From Micromonospora sp. WMMD812 (GTDB taxonomy: Bacteria; Actinomycetota; Actinomycetes; Mycobacteriales; Micromonosporaceae): 64,000 bases of DNA. A program made the translations under genes and the position numbers. Numbering within the stretch: the first letter of the stretch is position 1; each line of letters begins with the position of its first letter. This document shows positions 36,511 to 46,654 of this stretch, in pieces. The stretch covers positions 4,486,001 through 4,550,000 of the forward strand of contig NZ_CP114904.1 in NCBI RefSeq assembly GCF_027497215.1, read 5' to 3'. The notes beneath the pieces are model-generated. The model was not told the DNA's origin and did no database searches. It was given only the letters and a program-made list of their open reading frames with translations.

Positions 36511-39102
36511 TTAGGCGGGGGTTACCGTGAGGTTGTCCTTGGTGTCGGTCAGGTCGACCTTCACCGTCTGGCCGTCGCGGATCTGGCCGGCGAGGAGGGC
36601 CTTGGCGAGCTGGTCGCCGATGGCCGACTGCACCAGCCGGCGCAGTGGGCGGGCACCGTAGATCGGGTCGTACCCGTGCTCGGCCAGCCAACCGCGGGCC
36701 GCCTCGGTGATCTCCAGGCCCAGCCGGCGGTCGGCGAGTCGACGCCGCAGCCGGTCGAGCTGGATGTCCACGATGGACCGCAGGTCGTCACCCCGCAGGG
36801 CGGCGAAGACCACGATGTCGTCCAGCCGGTTGAGGAACTCCGGCTTGAAGTGCGAGCGGACGACCGCCAGCACCCCCTCGCGGCGCTGCTCCTCGGCCAG
36901 CGTCAGGTCGCTGATCACCGACGACCCGAGGTTGGAGGTCAGGATCAGGATCGCGTTGCGGAAGTCCACCGTGCGGCCCTGGCCGTCGGTGAGCCGGCCG
37001 TCGTCGAGCACCTGGAGCAGGATGTCGAAGACGTCCGGGTGGGCCTTCTCCACCTCGTCCAGCAGGATCACCGAGTACGGCCGGCGCCGCACCGCCTCCG
37101 TGAGCTGCCCGCCCTCCTCGTAGCCGACGTAGCCGGGCGGGGCGCCGACGAGCCGGGCGACGGAGTGCTTCTCGCCGTACTCGCTCATGTCGATGCGGAC
37201 CATGGCCCGCTCGTCGTCGAAGAGGAACTCGGCGAGCGCCTTGGCCAGCTCGGTCTTGCCGACACCGGTCGGGCCGAGGAAGAGGAAGCTGCCGGTCGGG
37301 CGGTCCGGGTCGGCCACGCCGGCCCGGGCGCGGCGGACCGCGTCGGAGACCGCGCCGACGGCCTCGGGCTGGCCGACCACGCGGGCCCGCAGCGACTCCT
37401 CCATGCGGAGCAGCTTGGCGGTCTCACCCTCGAGCAGGCGGCCGGCCGGGATGCCGGTCCAGGAGGCGACCACGGCGGCGATGTCGTCGGCGCCGACCTC
37501 CTCCTTGAGCATCGCGCCGTCGGCCTGGAGACCGGCCAACTCCTCCTCGGCCCGCGCCAACTCGGCCTTGAGCGTCGGGATGCGGCCGTACCGCAGCTCG
37601 GCGGCCCGCTCCAGCTCGCCGTCGCGCTCGGCGCGCTCGGCCTCGCCACCGAGCCGCTCCAGCTCCTCCTTGGCGGTGGAGAGCTTGGTGATGTGGTCCT
37701 TCTCCAGCTTCCAGCGCTCGGAGAGCGCGGTCAGCTGCTCGCGCTTGTCGGCCAACTCCTTGCGCAGTCGCTCCAGCCGCTCTGCGGAGGCGGCGTCCGG
37801 CTCCTTGGCCAGCGCCATCTCCTCGATCTCCAGCCGGCGCACCGCCCGCTCGATCTCGTCCACCTCGACCGGGCGGGAGTCGATCTCCATCCGGAGCCGG
37901 GACGCGGACTCGTCGACCAGGTCGATCGCCTTGTCCGGCAGGAACCGGTCGGTGATGTAGCGGTCGGAGAGGGTGGCGGCGGCGACCAGCGCGGCGTCGG
38001 TGATGCGTACGCCATGGTGCACCTCGTAGCGCTCCTTGAGGCCACGCAGGATGCCGATGGTGTCCTCGATCGTCGGCTCGCCGACCAGCACCGGCTGGAA
38101 GCGTCGCTCCAGTGCCGGGTCCTTCTCGATGTGCTCGCGGTACTCGTCCAGCGTGGTGGCGCCCACCATGCGCAGCTCACCGCGGGCCAGCATCGGCTTG
38201 AGCATGTTGCCGGCGTCCATCGAGCCCTCGCCCTTGCCGGCGCCGACCACGGTGTGCAGCTCGTCGAGGAACGTGATGACCTGTCCGTCGGAGTTCTTGA
38301 TCTCCTCCAGGACGGACTTCAGCCGCTCCTCGAACTGCCCGCGGTACGACGCGCCGGCGACCATCGCGCCCAGGTCGAGCGAGACGAGCTTCTTGTCCCG
38401 CAGCGACTCCGGCACGTCGCCGGCGACGATCCGCTGGGCCAGCCCCTCGACGATCGCGGTCTTGCCGACGCCCGGCTCGCCGATGAGCACCGGGTTGTTC
38501 TTCGTACGCCGGGACAGCACCTGGATCACCCGGCGGATCTCCGAGTCCCGGCCGATGACCGGGTCGATCTTGCCGGCCCGAGCGCTGGCGGTCAGGTCGA
38601 CGCCGTACTTGGCCAGGGCCTGGTAGGTCTGCTCCGGGTCGGCGGTGGTGACCCGCCGGTCACCGCCGCGAACGGTCGGGAACGCGGCGACCAGGTTCTC
38701 CTCGGTGGCGCCGGCGGTCTTGAGCGCGCTCGCCACCGCGCCGCCCACCCGGGCCAGGCCGGCCAGCAGGTGCTCGGTGGAGGTGTACTCGTCGCCCAGC
38801 GGCCGGGCGATCTGCTCGGCGGCGCCGATGGCGTTGACGAACTCGCGAGCGAGGGTCGGCTCGGCGATGCTGGACCCGCGCGCGGCGGGCAGGCCGTCGA
38901 CCGCGCGCTGGGCGACCCGGCGCAGCTCGGCGGGGTCGGCCCCGACGGCGCGCAGCAGACCGGCGGCGGTCGAGCCGTCGGTGTCCAGCAGTGACAGCAG
39001 CAGGTGCCAGGGCTCCACGGTGGCGTGGCCGCGCTGGTTCGCCAGCGCGACGGCACCGGTGATGGTTTCGCGGCTCTTGGTGGTGAGACGTTCCGTGTTC
39101 AT
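36511..39102 (-). CDS. clpB: ATP-dependent disaggregase ClpB
   Basis: Hexameric AAA+ chaperone that rescues aggregated proteins with DnaK. The 863-residue protein has the Clp N-domain, AAA domain 1 with Walker A GEPGVGKT (about 206-213) and Walker [11 protein letters not shown], the coiled-coil M-domain (about 405-525) and AAA domain 2 with GPTGVGKT (about 607-614) and [10 protein letters not shown]. The start ATG at 39102 gives the usual N-terminus ([11 protein letters not shown]). A HAIR-type inverted repeat at 39149-39169 lies 47 bp upstream, so repression by HspR, encoded at 42051-42494, is expected. Confidence 0.97.
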   Translation of the reverse strand: MNTERLTTKSRETITGAVALANQRGHATVEPWHLLLSLLDTDGSTAAGLLRAVGADPAELRRVAQRAVDGLPAARGSSIAEPTLAREFVNAIGAAEQIARPLGDEYTSTEHLLAGLARVGGAVASALKTAGATEENLVAAFPTVRGGDRRVTTADPEQTYQALAKYGVDLTASARAGKIDPVIGRDSEIRRVIQVLSRRTKNNPVLIGEPGVGKTAIVEGLAQRIVAGDVPESLRDKKLVSLDLGAMVAGASYRGQFEERLKSVLEEIKNSDGQVITFLDELHTVVGAGKGEGSMDAGNMLKPMLARGELRMVGATTLDEYREHIEKDPALERRFQPVLVGEPTIEDTIGILRGLKERYEVHHGVRITDAALVAAATLSDRYITDRFLPDKAIDLVDESASRLRMEIDSRPVEVDEIERAVRRLEIEEMALAKEPDAASAERLERLRKELADKREQLTALSERWKLEKDHITKLSTAKEELERLGGEAERAERDGELERAAELRYGRIPTLKAELARAEEELAGLQADGAMLKEEVGADDIAAVVASWTGIPAGRLLEGETAKLLRMEESLRARVVGQPEAVGAVSDAVRRARAGVADPDRPTGSFLFLGPTGVGKTELAKALAEFLFDDERAMVRIDMSEYGEKHSVARLVGAPPGYVGYEEGGQLTEAVRRRPYSVILLDEVEKAHPDVFDILLQVLDDGRLTDGQGRTVDFRNAILILTSNLGSSVISDLTLAEEQRREGVLAVVRSHFKPEFLNRLDDIVVFAALRGDDLRSIVDIQLDRLRRRLADRRLGLEITEAARGWLAEHGYDPIYGARPLRRLVQSAIGDQLAKALLAGQIRDGQTVKVDLTDTKDNLTVTPA

Positions 39103-39148
39103 GGGCTCCCCTGGGATCGGCGTGTCCACTAGGAAGGACACAACCAGA

Positions 39149-39169
39149 GTTGAGCCTATTCCGCTCAAC
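39149..39169. promoter_or_regulatory. HAIR element upstream of clpB (HspR site)
   Basis: GTTGAG at 39149-39154, 9 bp, CTCAAC at 39164-39169. This matches the HspR operator CTTGAG-N9-CTCAAG except for the outermost bases. It is in the divergent gap between clpB and the KhtT-like gene. Confidence 0.8.
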
Positions 39170-39193
39170 CCTGGCAGTGTGAGCCCGGTCACT

Positions 39194-39217
39194 CCCGCCG
39201 GCGCCGGCGCCGGCGGG
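39194..39217. repeat. 24-bp GC palindrome in the clpB/KhtT gap
   Basis: CCCGCCGGCGCCGGCGCCGG plus CGGG is a perfect palindrome built on repeated GCCGGC. Lying between divergent genes, it may be an operator or simply a slippage-prone GC repeat. Confidence 0.4.
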
Positions 39218-39285
39218 ATCGTGACAGCAGCGGGATCGATCACGGTGACCGCATCGACGGGCATGGACGCGGTAGCCTTTCCGGG

Positions 39286-39786
39286 GTGCGAGTACGTGTC
39301 GAACAGACCGCGCTGCCGGGGATCGGCGTCCGTCACGACCTGGTGACGGAGTCGGGGCGCCGGCTGGGGGTGGTCTCCCACCGCAACGGTCGTCGTGACC
39401 TCGTCCTGTACGACCCGGACGATCCCGATGCCTGCCAGGCTGACATTCCGCTGACCGACGACGAGGCGGAGGCGCTCGCCGACATCCTCGGCGCGTCGCT
39501 GATGCTCGGTCAGCTCTCCGGGCTGCGCGAGCAGGCCGCCGGGCTGCTCACCGAGCAGATCGCCATCCCGGCCGGCTCGTCGTACGTCAACCGGAAGCTC
39601 GGCGACACCAAGGCGCGTACCCGCACGGGCGCCTCGATAGTGGCGGTGCTCCGCCAAGGCGAGGTGAACGTCTCGCCGGACCCCTCCTTCCGCTTCGCGG
39701 CCGGTGACGTGGTGGTCGTGGTCGGGACCCGCCAGGGTCTCGACGGAGTGACCGCCATCCTCGCCGACGGTGACCCGGACGGCTGA
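39286..39786 (+). CDS. KhtT-like regulatory subunit of a cation/proton antiporter
   Basis: A 166-residue cytosolic protein with an N-terminal domain (VEQTALPGIGVRHDLVTESG) and a C-terminal TrkA_C/RCK_C domain (about 85-160; VAVLRQGEVNVSPDPSFRFAAGD is typical, with VVVVGTRQGLDGV at the end). The next gene begins five bases after its stop and encodes a CPA2 antiporter, the arrangement of Bacillus KhtT-KhtU, in which KhtT gates K+ efflux in response to nucleotides or pH. GTG start at 39286. Divergent from clpB. Confidence 0.88.
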   Translation: MRVRVEQTALPGIGVRHDLVTESGRRLGVVSHRNGRRDLVLYDPDDPDACQADIPLTDDEAEALADILGASLMLGQLSGLREQAAGLLTEQIAIPAGSSYVNRKLGDTKARTRTGASIVAVLRQGEVNVSPDPSFRFAAGDVVVVVGTRQGLDGVTAILADGDPDG

Positions 39787-39791
39787 GGCGG

Positions 39792-40997
39792 ATGCACGAT
39801 TTCACCACGCTGCTCATCGAGGTCGGTGCGCTGCTGTTCCTGCTCGGCCTCCTCGGCCGGCTCAGCCGCCGCGTCGGTCTCTCGCCCATCCCCCTCTACC
39901 TGCTGGCCGGGCTCGCGTTCGGGCACGGCGGCCTGCTGCCACTGAACGCCAGCGAGGAGTTCTTCGCCCTCGGCGCCGAGATCGGCGTGATCCTGCTGCT
40001 GGTCATGCTCGGCCTGGAGTACTCGGCCAACGAACTGGTCGGCAACCTGCGCTCGGCGGCGCCGGCCGGGCTCATCGACGGCCTGCTCAACGCGCTGCCC
40101 GGCGCCGCGTTCGCCCTGCTGCTCGGCTGGGACTGGGTGGCCGCGCTGGTGCTCGGCGGCATCACCTGGGTCTCCTCCTCGGGCGTGATCGCCAAGGTCC
40201 TCGGCGACCTGGGCCGGCTCGGTAACCGCGAAACCCCGGTCATCCTCTCGGTCCTGGTGATCGAGGACCTGGCCATGGCCTTCTACCTGCCGCTGGTCAC
40301 CGCGGTGCTGGCCGGCACCGGCCTGCTCGGCGGCGGCATCGCGCTCACCGTCGCGGTCGGCACGGTGCTGATCGTGCTCGTGGTGGCGATCCGCTACGGC
40401 AACATCATCTCGGCGGCGATGTCGGCCAAGGACCCGGAGGCGTTACTGCTCGGGGTGCTCGGCATGACCCTGCTGGTCGCCGGCCTCGCGGCGAAGCTCC
40501 AGGTGTCGGCCGCGGTCGGCGCGTTCCTGGTCGGCATCGCCCTGTCCGGTCCGGTCGCGCACCACGCCACCGAGATGCTGAGCCCGCTGCGGGACCTGTT
40601 CGCCGCGGTCTTCTTCGTCTTCTTCGGGCTGGTCACCGACCCGCGGGACATCCCGCCGGTGCTGCTGCCGGCGCTCGCGCTGGCGATCGTCACGATGGCG
40701 ACGAAGACGCTCACCGGGTACATGGCCGCCCGGCGGGCCGGCATCGCCGAGCCCGGTCGGTGGCGGGCCGGCCTCGCGCTGGTGCCCCGGGGCGAGTTCT
40801 CCATCGTCATCGCGGGGCTCGCGGTGGCAGCCGGCAGCGTCGAGCCGAAGCTGGCCGCGCTCGCCACGGCGTACGTCCTGATCACCGTCGTGACCGGGCC
40901 GATGCTGGCCCGGCTGCCCGACTTCCCGTGGTTCAAGCGCTGGCTGCGGCGCCGCGCGGCGGTGCAGCGGCGGGAGCCGGTTCCGGTCGGAGACTGA
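39792..40997 (+). CDS. KhtU-like CPA2 K+(Na+)/H+ antiporter
   Basis: Integral membrane antiporter of 401 residues with about 12 hydrophobic helices. CPA2 features include LAGLAFGHGGL near 36-46, GVILLLVMLGLEYS (about 62-75), the unwound-helix motif GITWVSSSGVIAKVLGDLG (about 118-136) and LVIEDLAMAF carrying the acidic ion-binding residue (Glu/Asp near 156-157). PRGEFSIVIAG is near 334-344. Translated directly after its regulatory subunit. Probable role: K+ efflux and pH homeostasis; the ion cannot be proven from sequence. Confidence 0.92.
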   Translation: MHDFTTLLIEVGALLFLLGLLGRLSRRVGLSPIPLYLLAGLAFGHGGLLPLNASEEFFALGAEIGVILLLVMLGLEYSANELVGNLRSAAPAGLIDGLLNALPGAAFALLLGWDWVAALVLGGITWVSSSGVIAKVLGDLGRLGNRETPVILSVLVIEDLAMAFYLPLVTAVLAGTGLLGGGIALTVAVGTVLIVLVVAIRYGNIISAAMSAKDPEALLLGVLGMTLLVAGLAAKLQVSAAVGAFLVGIALSGPVAHHATEMLSPLRDLFAAVFFVFFGLVTDPRDIPPVLLPALALAIVTMATKTLTGYMAARRAGIAEPGRWRAGLALVPRGEFSIVIAGLAVAAGSVEPKLAALATAYVLITVVTGPMLARLPDFPWFKRWLRRRAAVQRREPVPVGD

Positions 40998-41176
40998 CGC
41001 CGCTGGATGCCTTCCAGGCCGGGTCGGCCGTACGGTCGACCCGGCCTGGCCAAGGGTTAACCAATTGCTCCCGCGAAGGTCTACCGCTACTTGCCAGTAC
41101 CGCGTTACCGTGTCGCCCCAGCAGCCATGGTCCGCAGGCGGCCGTGCCAACTGTGGGCAGAGCGGAAGGTTGGCCG

Positions 41177-41608
41177 GTGAGCGTGCAGGAGTCGACGTTC
41201 CACGGCTTTGCGAACCCCGTCGACCCGTCTCCGGCGGAGTTGCGCGCGTGGGCCTACCAGCCGGATTCGGTGCCGTTGAGTTCGATGCCGCCGGACTGGG
41301 ACCTGCTGGTCTCCGGTGACCGGCTGGTGCTGACCCTCTTCGAGTTGGCCATGGACACCACGTGTCCGGCCCGCAGGTTCGCCCTGCACTGCCTCTACAT
41401 CTACGCCGCCGACGGCATCCGGACGAACTTCCGGGCCCACCCGAAGCGCCGCTTCCGGAAGCTGGTCGAGCAGGCCGAGAAGAACGGCGACGAGCTGATG
41501 CGCGCGTGGGCGCACAACAGCCGGGTGCTGTTGGCCCGGCCGGAACTCTTCGTCTACCGCGACTGGTGCGAGGGCGGCCTGGTCCGGGAGAACCGCCGCC
41601 TCGGCTGA
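41177..41608 (+). CDS. Conserved actinobacterial protein, function unknown
   Basis: A 143-residue soluble protein. The GTG start at 41177 has GGAAGG seven bases upstream. The sequence has an N-terminal proline-containing segment (FHGFANPVDPSPAELRAWAY), a Trp-containing hydrophobic stretch and a C-terminal helical part rich in Arg (HPKRRFRKLVEQAEKNGDEL). One Cys pair (CPARRFALHC, about 63-72). I do not recognise a named domain. It is monocistronic and convergent with the small gene at 41708. Confidence 0.72.
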   Translation: MSVQESTFHGFANPVDPSPAELRAWAYQPDSVPLSSMPPDWDLLVSGDRLVLTLFELAMDTTCPARRFALHCLYIYAADGIRTNFRAHPKRRFRKLVEQAEKNGDELMRAWAHNSRVLLARPELFVYRDWCEGGLVRENRRLG

Positions 41609-41657
41609 GTCTCGGCCGCGACTTTCGCATCCGCAGGGCATCCCGGCCAGTGACGAC

Positions 41658-41688
41658 CGGGCCGGGACCCCCCGTGGGTCCCGGCCCG
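41658..41688. terminator. Bidirectional terminator hairpin
   Basis: CGGGCCGGGACCC at 41658-41670 and GGGTCCCGGCCCG at 41676-41688 form a perfect 13-bp stem with a 5-nt loop between convergent genes. Confidence 0.8.
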
Positions 41689-41707
41689 TTCGTCGGCGTC
41701 CCGGTCC

Positions 41708-41914
41708 TCAGCCCGGCCCGCCCCGTCTGTCGGGTCGTGTCTCCGCCCGCCCCTCGTCGATTCCGTGATCGACCTGGTCGGCGAAGCGCCCCTCCTTCAC
41801 CACGTCGGTGAAGCGTCCCTTGATGATCTCGTCGAACCGCTCCTGGACCGTCTCGGCGATCTTGTCGAGTCGGTCCTCCGCCTGCTTGGCAACCTGCTTC
41901 GCCACATCCGTCAT
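41708..41914 (-). CDS. Small coiled-coil-like acidic/basic protein
   Basis: A 68-residue protein that looks like a single long charged helix (VAKQVAKQAEDRLDKIAETV) followed by GRFTDVVKEGRFADQ and a polar tail. This pattern resembles short actinobacterial antitoxin- or stress-type helical proteins, but I cannot name a family. A GGGGGAG sequence sits close to the ATG at 41914; an in-frame ATG at 41929 is the alternative. No toxin partner is apparent. It lies downstream of the dnaK operon's terminator, on the same strand. Confidence 0.6.
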   Translation of the reverse strand: MTDVAKQVAKQAEDRLDKIAETVQERFDEIIKGRFTDVVKEGRFADQVDHGIDEGRAETRPDRRGGPG

Positions 41915-41980
41915 CGCTCCCCCTGCCATGCCGGTGGGTCTGCTTTGCGCGGAAAGGACCTCATTCGCAGGCTAATTGGA

Positions 41981-42025
41981 ACGGCCCGGCCCGCGCCGGA
42001 AAACCGGACGAGCGGGCCGGGCCGT
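41981..42025. terminator. Terminator of the dnaK-grpE-dnaJ-hspR operon
   Basis: ACGGCCCGGCCCGC at 41981-41994 pairs with GCGGGCCGGGCCGT at 42012-42025, 26 bases beyond the hspR stop. Confidence 0.75.
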
Positions 42026-42050
42026 CAGGTCCCGGAGGGTGAGCGTCGGG

Positions 42051-42494
42051 TCAGCGGTCGGGCCCGCGGCGCGGGCGCCAGACCACCAACGCGGTGGAGG
42101 TGCGGTTGGTGGGTACGAGGTCACGGCCCGGGAAGCGGGCCAGCGACTCCAACTCGGCGATCCGGCGGTACGCGGCGTCCAGTTCCGCCTCCAGCCGGGC
42201 CACCCGCTGCTGCGCCTGCTCGAGCAGTTGCTCCAGCCCGATGATCCGCTTGACCCCGGCCAGGTTGATGCCGTCGTCCTGGCTGAGCCGCTGCACCTCG
42301 CGCAGCAGCACCACGTCCCGGACGCTGTACCGGCGGCCACCACCGGCCGCCCGCCCGGCCTGCACCAGGCCGAGCCGGTCGTACTGGCGCAGGGTCTGCG
42401 GGTGCATTCCCGCCATCCGCGCCGCGACCGAGATCATCAGCACCTTGGCCTCGTAGGCAGGGTCACCCGACGAACCGGCGAACTCGCCTGACAT
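42051..42494 (-). CDS. hspR: Heat-shock repressor HspR
   Basis: MerR-family autorepressor of the dnaK operon and clpB; it works with DnaK as co-repressor in Streptomyces. The 147-residue protein has a winged-helix N-terminus (VLMISVAARMAGMHPQTLRQ, then YDRLGLV) and the wing GGGRRYSVRDV, followed by GVKRIIGLEQLLEQAQQRV, a dimerisation coiled coil. The ATG at 42494 with GGAGGTGA upstream is preferred over a farther ATG at 42515. It is the last gene of the operon, 29 bp after dnaJ, as in other actinobacteria. Its HAIR targets are visible upstream of dnaK and clpB. Confidence 0.95.
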   Translation of the reverse strand: MSGEFAGSSGDPAYEAKVLMISVAARMAGMHPQTLRQYDRLGLVQAGRAAGGGRRYSVRDVVLLREVQRLSQDDGINLAGVKRIIGLEQLLEQAQQRVARLEAELDAAYRRIAELESLARFPGRDLVPTNRTSTALVVWRPRRGPDR

Positions 42495-42523
42495 CCCGCT
42501 CACCTCCGCGTCCACTCACGGCG

Positions 42524-43711
42524 TCAACCGACCCGACGCACCCGCGCGTCGAGATGTTCCCGGGCCGCCGGCGGCGTCTGCTCGGCGAACGCCTCCAGCG
42601 CCGCACGTGCCTCGTCCGACAGCCGCGCCGGCACCACCACGTCCAGTGTCACCAACAGGTCGCCCGCCTGCCCGTCCCGGCGGACCACACCCTTGCCGCG
42701 CGCCCGCAGGACCCGGCCGCTCGGCGTGCCCGGCGGGACCCGCAGGGTCACCGCGCCGTCGAGCGTGGGTACCCGTAGATCGGTGCCCAGCACGGCCTCC
42801 GCGAAGGTCACCGGCACGGTCAGCGTCAAATCGTCGCCGGTACGCCCGAACAGCTCGTCCGGCCGGACCTTGACCTGCACGAACAGGTCGCCGGCCGGCC
42901 CGCCACGCTCGCCCGGCTCGCCCCGCCCGGCCAGCCGGATCCGCTGGCCGTCCGCCACCCCGGCCGGGAACCGGACGTTCAGCGTGCGGGTCTTGGTCAC
43001 CCCGCCGGTGCCGTGGCACTCGGGGCACTTCTCCTCGACGACCGTGCCGACGCCCTGGCAGTTGCGGCACGGCTCGGAGAAGCTGAACGAGCCCTGGTTG
43101 CGGGTGGTCACCCCGGCGCCGTGGCACACCGGGCAGGTACGCGGCTGGGTGCCGGGCTTCGCCCCGTTGCCGCCGCAGGTGTCGCAGACGCCCGGGGCGC
43201 GCAGGGTGAGCGGCAGGGTGACCCCGCGCACCGCGTCACCGAAGTCGAGCGCCACCTCGGTCTCCACGTCCCGTCCCCGGGCCGGGCCGCGCGGGGCGGT
43301 CTGCCCCGCCTGCCCGCCCGAGAAGATCGAGCTGAACAGGTCGGTGAAGCCGGCGCCGCCGAAGCGGCCCTCCCCGCCGCCACCGGCCCGCGCGCCACCG
43401 AACAGGTCGGACACGTCGAACGGCATGCCACCTGGCTGGGCGCCGCCGCGGGCGTTGCGCCGGAAGGCGCCCGAACCGAAGAGCGACCGCATCTCGTCGT
43501 ACTCCCGGCGGCGGCCGGAATCCGACAGCACGTTGTACGCCTCGGACACGGCCTTGAACCGCTCCTCGGCCTTCGGGTCACCCGGGTTGTGGTCCGGGTG
43601 CGACTCCCGGGCAAGTTTGCGGTACGCCTTCTTGATCTCGTCCGCGGAGGCGGCCTTGTCCACGCCGAGCACGGCGTAGAAGTCCTTCTCGATCCAGTCC
43701 TTCGAACTCAC
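42524..43711 (-). CDS. dnaJ: Chaperone DnaJ (Hsp40)
   Basis: Co-chaperone that stimulates DnaK ATPase and delivers substrates. The 395-residue protein has the J-domain with HPD motif (HPDHNPG near 44-50), a Gly/Phe-rich linker, four CxxCxGxG zinc motifs ([24 protein letters not shown] and CPECHGTG, about 165-235) and the C-terminal substrate-binding region. The GTG at 43711 is preceded by GGAAGGGGG. Third gene of the dnaK operon; matches the operon-encoded DnaJ1 of actinobacteria. Confidence 0.97.
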   Translation of the reverse strand: MSSKDWIEKDFYAVLGVDKAASADEIKKAYRKLARESHPDHNPGDPKAEERFKAVSEAYNVLSDSGRRREYDEMRSLFGSGAFRRNARGGAQPGGMPFDVSDLFGGARAGGGGEGRFGGAGFTDLFSSIFSGGQAGQTAPRGPARGRDVETEVALDFGDAVRGVTLPLTLRAPGVCDTCGGNGAKPGTQPRTCPVCHGAGVTTRNQGSFSFSEPCRNCQGVGTVVEEKCPECHGTGGVTKTRTLNVRFPAGVADGQRIRLAGRGEPGERGGPAGDLFVQVKVRPDELFGRTGDDLTLTVPVTFAEAVLGTDLRVPTLDGAVTLRVPPGTPSGRVLRARGKGVVRRDGQAGDLLVTLDVVVPARLSDEARAALEAFAEQTPPAAREHLDARVRRVG

Positions 43712-43796
43712 CGGTCCACCCCCTTCCGACCGTCGTGGCCCGGTCGCCCCGCCCACCGTCGTGCGGCGGACGGGGCGACCCGGTCACTGCTTGGCA

Positions 43797-44555
43797 CTAT
43801 TCCGGGTCCGCGACCGCGACCAGCGCCGGCCGCAGGAGCCGCTCACCGAGCTGGTAGCCCCGCCGCATGATCTGCACGCAGGTCGGCTCGGTCACGTCGG
43901 CGGAGGTCTGGTGCGCCACCGCCTCGTGCAGGGTCGGGTCGAACGCGTCGCCCTGCTCGCCGAACGGGGTCAACCCGAACTTGCCGAGCGCCGCGGTGAG
44001 CTGCTCCGCCACCGTTCCGAACGGACCGACCAGGTCACCGTGTTCCCGGGCCCGGTCCAGGTCGTCCAGGATCGGCAGCAGCGCGGCGAGCACCGCGCCG
44101 GTCGCCTGCTCGGCGACCACGCCCCGGTCCCGGTCGACCCGCTTGCGGTAGTTGGCGTACTCCGCCGACACCCGCTGGAGGTCCCGGGTCCGCTCGTCGA
44201 GGTCGGCGCGGAGCGCCTCCAGCTCCGCGCCGAGCGCGGTGCTGGCGGCGGCGTCCACCGGCTCGGCCGGCGCGTCCACCACCGGCGGGCCGCCGGGAGT
44301 CGCCCCGTCGACCGTGCCGGCCTCGACCTCGATCTCGTCGACCACGATCTCGGCATCCTCGACCAGCCCTTCGGCCGGAACGTCGGACCCCGCGTCGGCC
44401 GCGGTGCCCTCCGGCTCGGTGGGCTGCTGGTTGATCTTGCGGTTGTTGCGGATGACGACCCGCGGCGCCTCACCGGTGGCCGGCTCGGCGGGCGCGGAGC
44501 CACCCGGCGTCGACCCGGTCTTGCGCGAGTCGGCGGCTCGTGGCTTCTCCGTCAT
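43797..44555 (-). CDS. grpE: Nucleotide exchange factor GrpE
   Basis: Releases ADP from DnaK. At 252 residues it is longer than the usual 180-210 because of an N-terminal extension of about 85 acidic/Pro-rich residues. The coiled-coil segment (about 100-135) is followed by the GrpE core with EYANYRKRVDRD and ILDDLDRAREHGDL; the C-terminal beta domain contains DPTLHEAVAH and IMRRGYQLGERLLRPALV, the family signature. It lies 47 bp downstream of dnaK and 85 bp upstream of dnaJ in the same operon. Confidence 0.96.
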   Translation of the reverse strand: MTEKPRAADSRKTGSTPGGSAPAEPATGEAPRVVIRNNRKINQQPTEPEGTAADAGSDVPAEGLVEDAEIVVDEIEVEAGTVDGATPGGPPVVDAPAEPVDAAASTALGAELEALRADLDERTRDLQRVSAEYANYRKRVDRDRGVVAEQATGAVLAALLPILDDLDRAREHGDLVGPFGTVAEQLTAALGKFGLTPFGEQGDAFDPTLHEAVAHQTSADVTEPTCVQIMRRGYQLGERLLRPALVAVADPE

Positions 44556-44602
44556 GCGGCTACCTCATCCCTTCGCCGTGAGTTCGCGCCGAGGACGGAC
44601 CG

Positions 44603-46459
44603 TCACTTCTTGTCCTCGTCCACGATCTCCGCGTCGACCACGTCGTCGGCGCCACCGGCCTGCGCACCGCCGGCCGCGCCGGCGCTCGGGCCAGCCTGGC
44701 CGCCGGGCTGCTGCTCCTGCTCGGCCTGCTGCGAGTAGAGCAGCGAACCGGCCTGCTGGGAGACCTGCGCCAGCCGCTCGTGCGCCGACTTGATCTTGTC
44801 GATGTCCTGGCCGCCGAGCGCGCTGCGCAGCTCACCGAGGGCCTCGTTGAGCTGGTCGCGGTTCTCCGAGGGGAGCTTGTCGCCGCTCTCGGCGAGGAAC
44901 TTCTCGGTCTGCCACTGGAGCGCCTCGGCGACGTTGCGGGTCTCGGCCTCGTCGCGACGACGCTTGTCCTCGTCCGCGTGCTCCTCGGCGTCCCGGCGCA
45001 TCCGCTCGATGTCGTCCTTCGGCAGCGAGGAGCCGCCGGTGATCGTCATCTTCTGCTCCTTGCCGGTGCCGAGGTCCTTGGCGTGGACGTTCACGATGCC
45101 GTTCGCGTCGATGTCGAAGGTGACCTCGATCTGCGGCACGCCGCGGGGCGCCGGCGGGAGGCCGGTCAGCTCGAAGGTGCCGAGCTTCTTGTTGTACGCC
45201 GCGATCTCGCGCTCACCCTGGAAGACCTGGATCAGCACCGACGGCTGGTTGTCGTCGGCCGTGGTGAAGACCTCGGAGCGCTTCGTCGGGATGGTGGTGT
45301 TGCGCTCGATCAGCTTGGTGAAGATGCCGCCCTTGGTCTCGATGCCCAGGCTCAGCGGGGTCACGTCGAGCAGCAGGACGTCCTTGACCTCGCCCTTGAG
45401 CACACCGGCCTGGAGCGCGGCGCCGACGGCGACGACCTCGTCCGGGTTCACGCCCTTGTTCGGGTCGCGGCCGGTGAGCTGCTTGACCAGGTCGGTGACG
45501 GCCGGCATGCGGGTCGAGCCGCCGACGAGGATCACGTGGTCGACGTCGGAGACCTTGATCCCGGCGTCCTTCACGGCCTGCTCGAACGGGCCCTTGCAGC
45601 GGTCCAGCAGGTCCTGCGTCATCCGCTGGAACTCGGCGCGGCTCAGCGTCACGTCGAGGTGCAGCGGGCCGGCCGCCCCGGCGGTGATGTACGGCAGGTT
45701 GATGTTGGTGGTGGTGGCGGCGGACAGCTCGATCTTGGCCTTCTCGGCCGCCTCACGGAGCCGCTGGAGGGCCATCTTGTCCTGGGCGAGGTCGATGCCG
45801 TGCTCGCCCCGGAAGGTCTTCACCAGGTGGTCGATGATCCGCTGGTCCCAGTCGTCACCACCGAGGTGGTTGTCACCGCTGGTCGACTTGACCTCGATGA
45901 CGCCCTCGGCCAGCTCCAGCAGGGAGACGTCGAAGGTGCCACCGCCGAGGTCGAACACCAGGACGGTCTGCTCCTTGGAGCCCTTGTCCAGCCCGTACGC
46001 CAGCGCGGCCGCGGTCGGCTCGTTGACGATCCGCAGCACGTTGAAGCCGGCGATCTCACCGGCCTCCTTGGTGGCCTGGCGCTGGCCGTCGTTGAAGTAG
46101 GCCGGAACGGTGATCACCGCGTCGGTGATCTGCTCACCCAGGTACGCCTCGGCGTCCCGCTTGAGCTTCATCAGCGTGCGGGCCGAGATCTCCTGGGAGG
46201 TGTACTTCTTGCCGTCGATGTCCACGGACCAGTTGGTGCCGATCTCCCGCTTGACCGAACGGATCGTCCGGTCCGGGTTGGTCACCGCCTGGCGCTTGGC
46301 GACCTCACCGACGAGCACCTCGCCGTTGCGGGCGAACGCGACGATCGACGGGGTCGTCCGCGAGCCCTCAGCGTTGGCGATGACGGTGGGCTCACCGCCC
46401 TCGAGAACGCTGACGCAGGAGTTCGTCGTGCCGAGGTCGATACCGACCGCACGTGCCAT
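44603..46459 (-). CDS. dnaK: Chaperone DnaK (Hsp70)
   Basis: ATP-driven Hsp70 chaperone, first gene of the heat-shock operon. The 618-residue protein has the canonical N-terminus [35 protein letters not shown] (about 168-182) and [12 protein letters not shown] (about 308-319), then a substrate-binding domain beginning [14 protein letters not shown] and a Gly/Ala/Gln-rich tail ending EIVDEDKK. The start is fixed by that N-terminus. A HAIR inverted repeat is at 46525-46545, 66 bp upstream of the ATG, so HspR repression is expected. Confidence 0.98.
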   Translation of the reverse strand: MARAVGIDLGTTNSCVSVLEGGEPTVIANAEGSRTTPSIVAFARNGEVLVGEVAKRQAVTNPDRTIRSVKREIGTNWSVDIDGKKYTSQEISARTLMKLKRDAEAYLGEQITDAVITVPAYFNDGQRQATKEAGEIAGFNVLRIVNEPTAAALAYGLDKGSKEQTVLVFDLGGGTFDVSLLELAEGVIEVKSTSGDNHLGGDDWDQRIIDHLVKTFRGEHGIDLAQDKMALQRLREAAEKAKIELSAATTTNINLPYITAGAAGPLHLDVTLSRAEFQRMTQDLLDRCKGPFEQAVKDAGIKVSDVDHVILVGGSTRMPAVTDLVKQLTGRDPNKGVNPDEVVAVGAALQAGVLKGEVKDVLLLDVTPLSLGIETKGGIFTKLIERNTTIPTKRSEVFTTADDNQPSVLIQVFQGEREIAAYNKKLGTFELTGLPPAPRGVPQIEVTFDIDANGIVNVHAKDLGTGKEQKMTITGGSSLPKDDIERMRRDAEEHADEDKRRRDEAETRNVAEALQWQTEKFLAESGDKLPSENRDQLNEALGELRSALGGQDIDKIKSAHERLAQVSQQAGSLLYSQQAEQEQQPGGQAGPSAGAAGGAQAGGADDVVDAEIVDEDKK

Positions 46460-46524
46460 CTTCGCTTCCTCGCTTCGTAAGGTTGAGCAGGTGACGGGCA
46501 CCGCCCGCAGCGCACCCACCACAA

Positions 46525-46545
46525 GTTGAGTGAACTTGACTCAAT
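46525..46545. promoter_or_regulatory. HAIR element upstream of dnaK (HspR site)
   Basis: GTTGAG at 46525-46530, 9 bp, CTCAAT at 46540-46545, with the central part TGAACTTGA. It closely matches CTTGAGT-N7-ACTCAAG. HspR is encoded at the end of this operon, closing an autoregulatory loop. Confidence 0.85.
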
Positions 46546-46654
46546 AGTGCCACGCCCTCGCTGATCGTCAAGTCGGGGTTGAGCGGACCCGACGCAACCC
46601 TGGTTTGCTACCGATCGGTTGTCTTCCCTTGCATCGGTCGGGCACGCTTTAGCG

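Noticed and set aside
36424..38994. Long open frame on the plus strand opposite clpB
   Set aside because: Antisense shadow produced by high GC at third positions; clpB on the minus strand has full-length family motifs.
44780..46480. Long plus-strand frame opposite dnaK
   Set aside because: Shadow of dnaK; no family features and no ribosome-binding site.
46560..46600. Second HAIR site near dnaK (GTTGAGCGG at about 46577)
   Set aside because: Only one half-site is present; the matching CTCAA half is missing.
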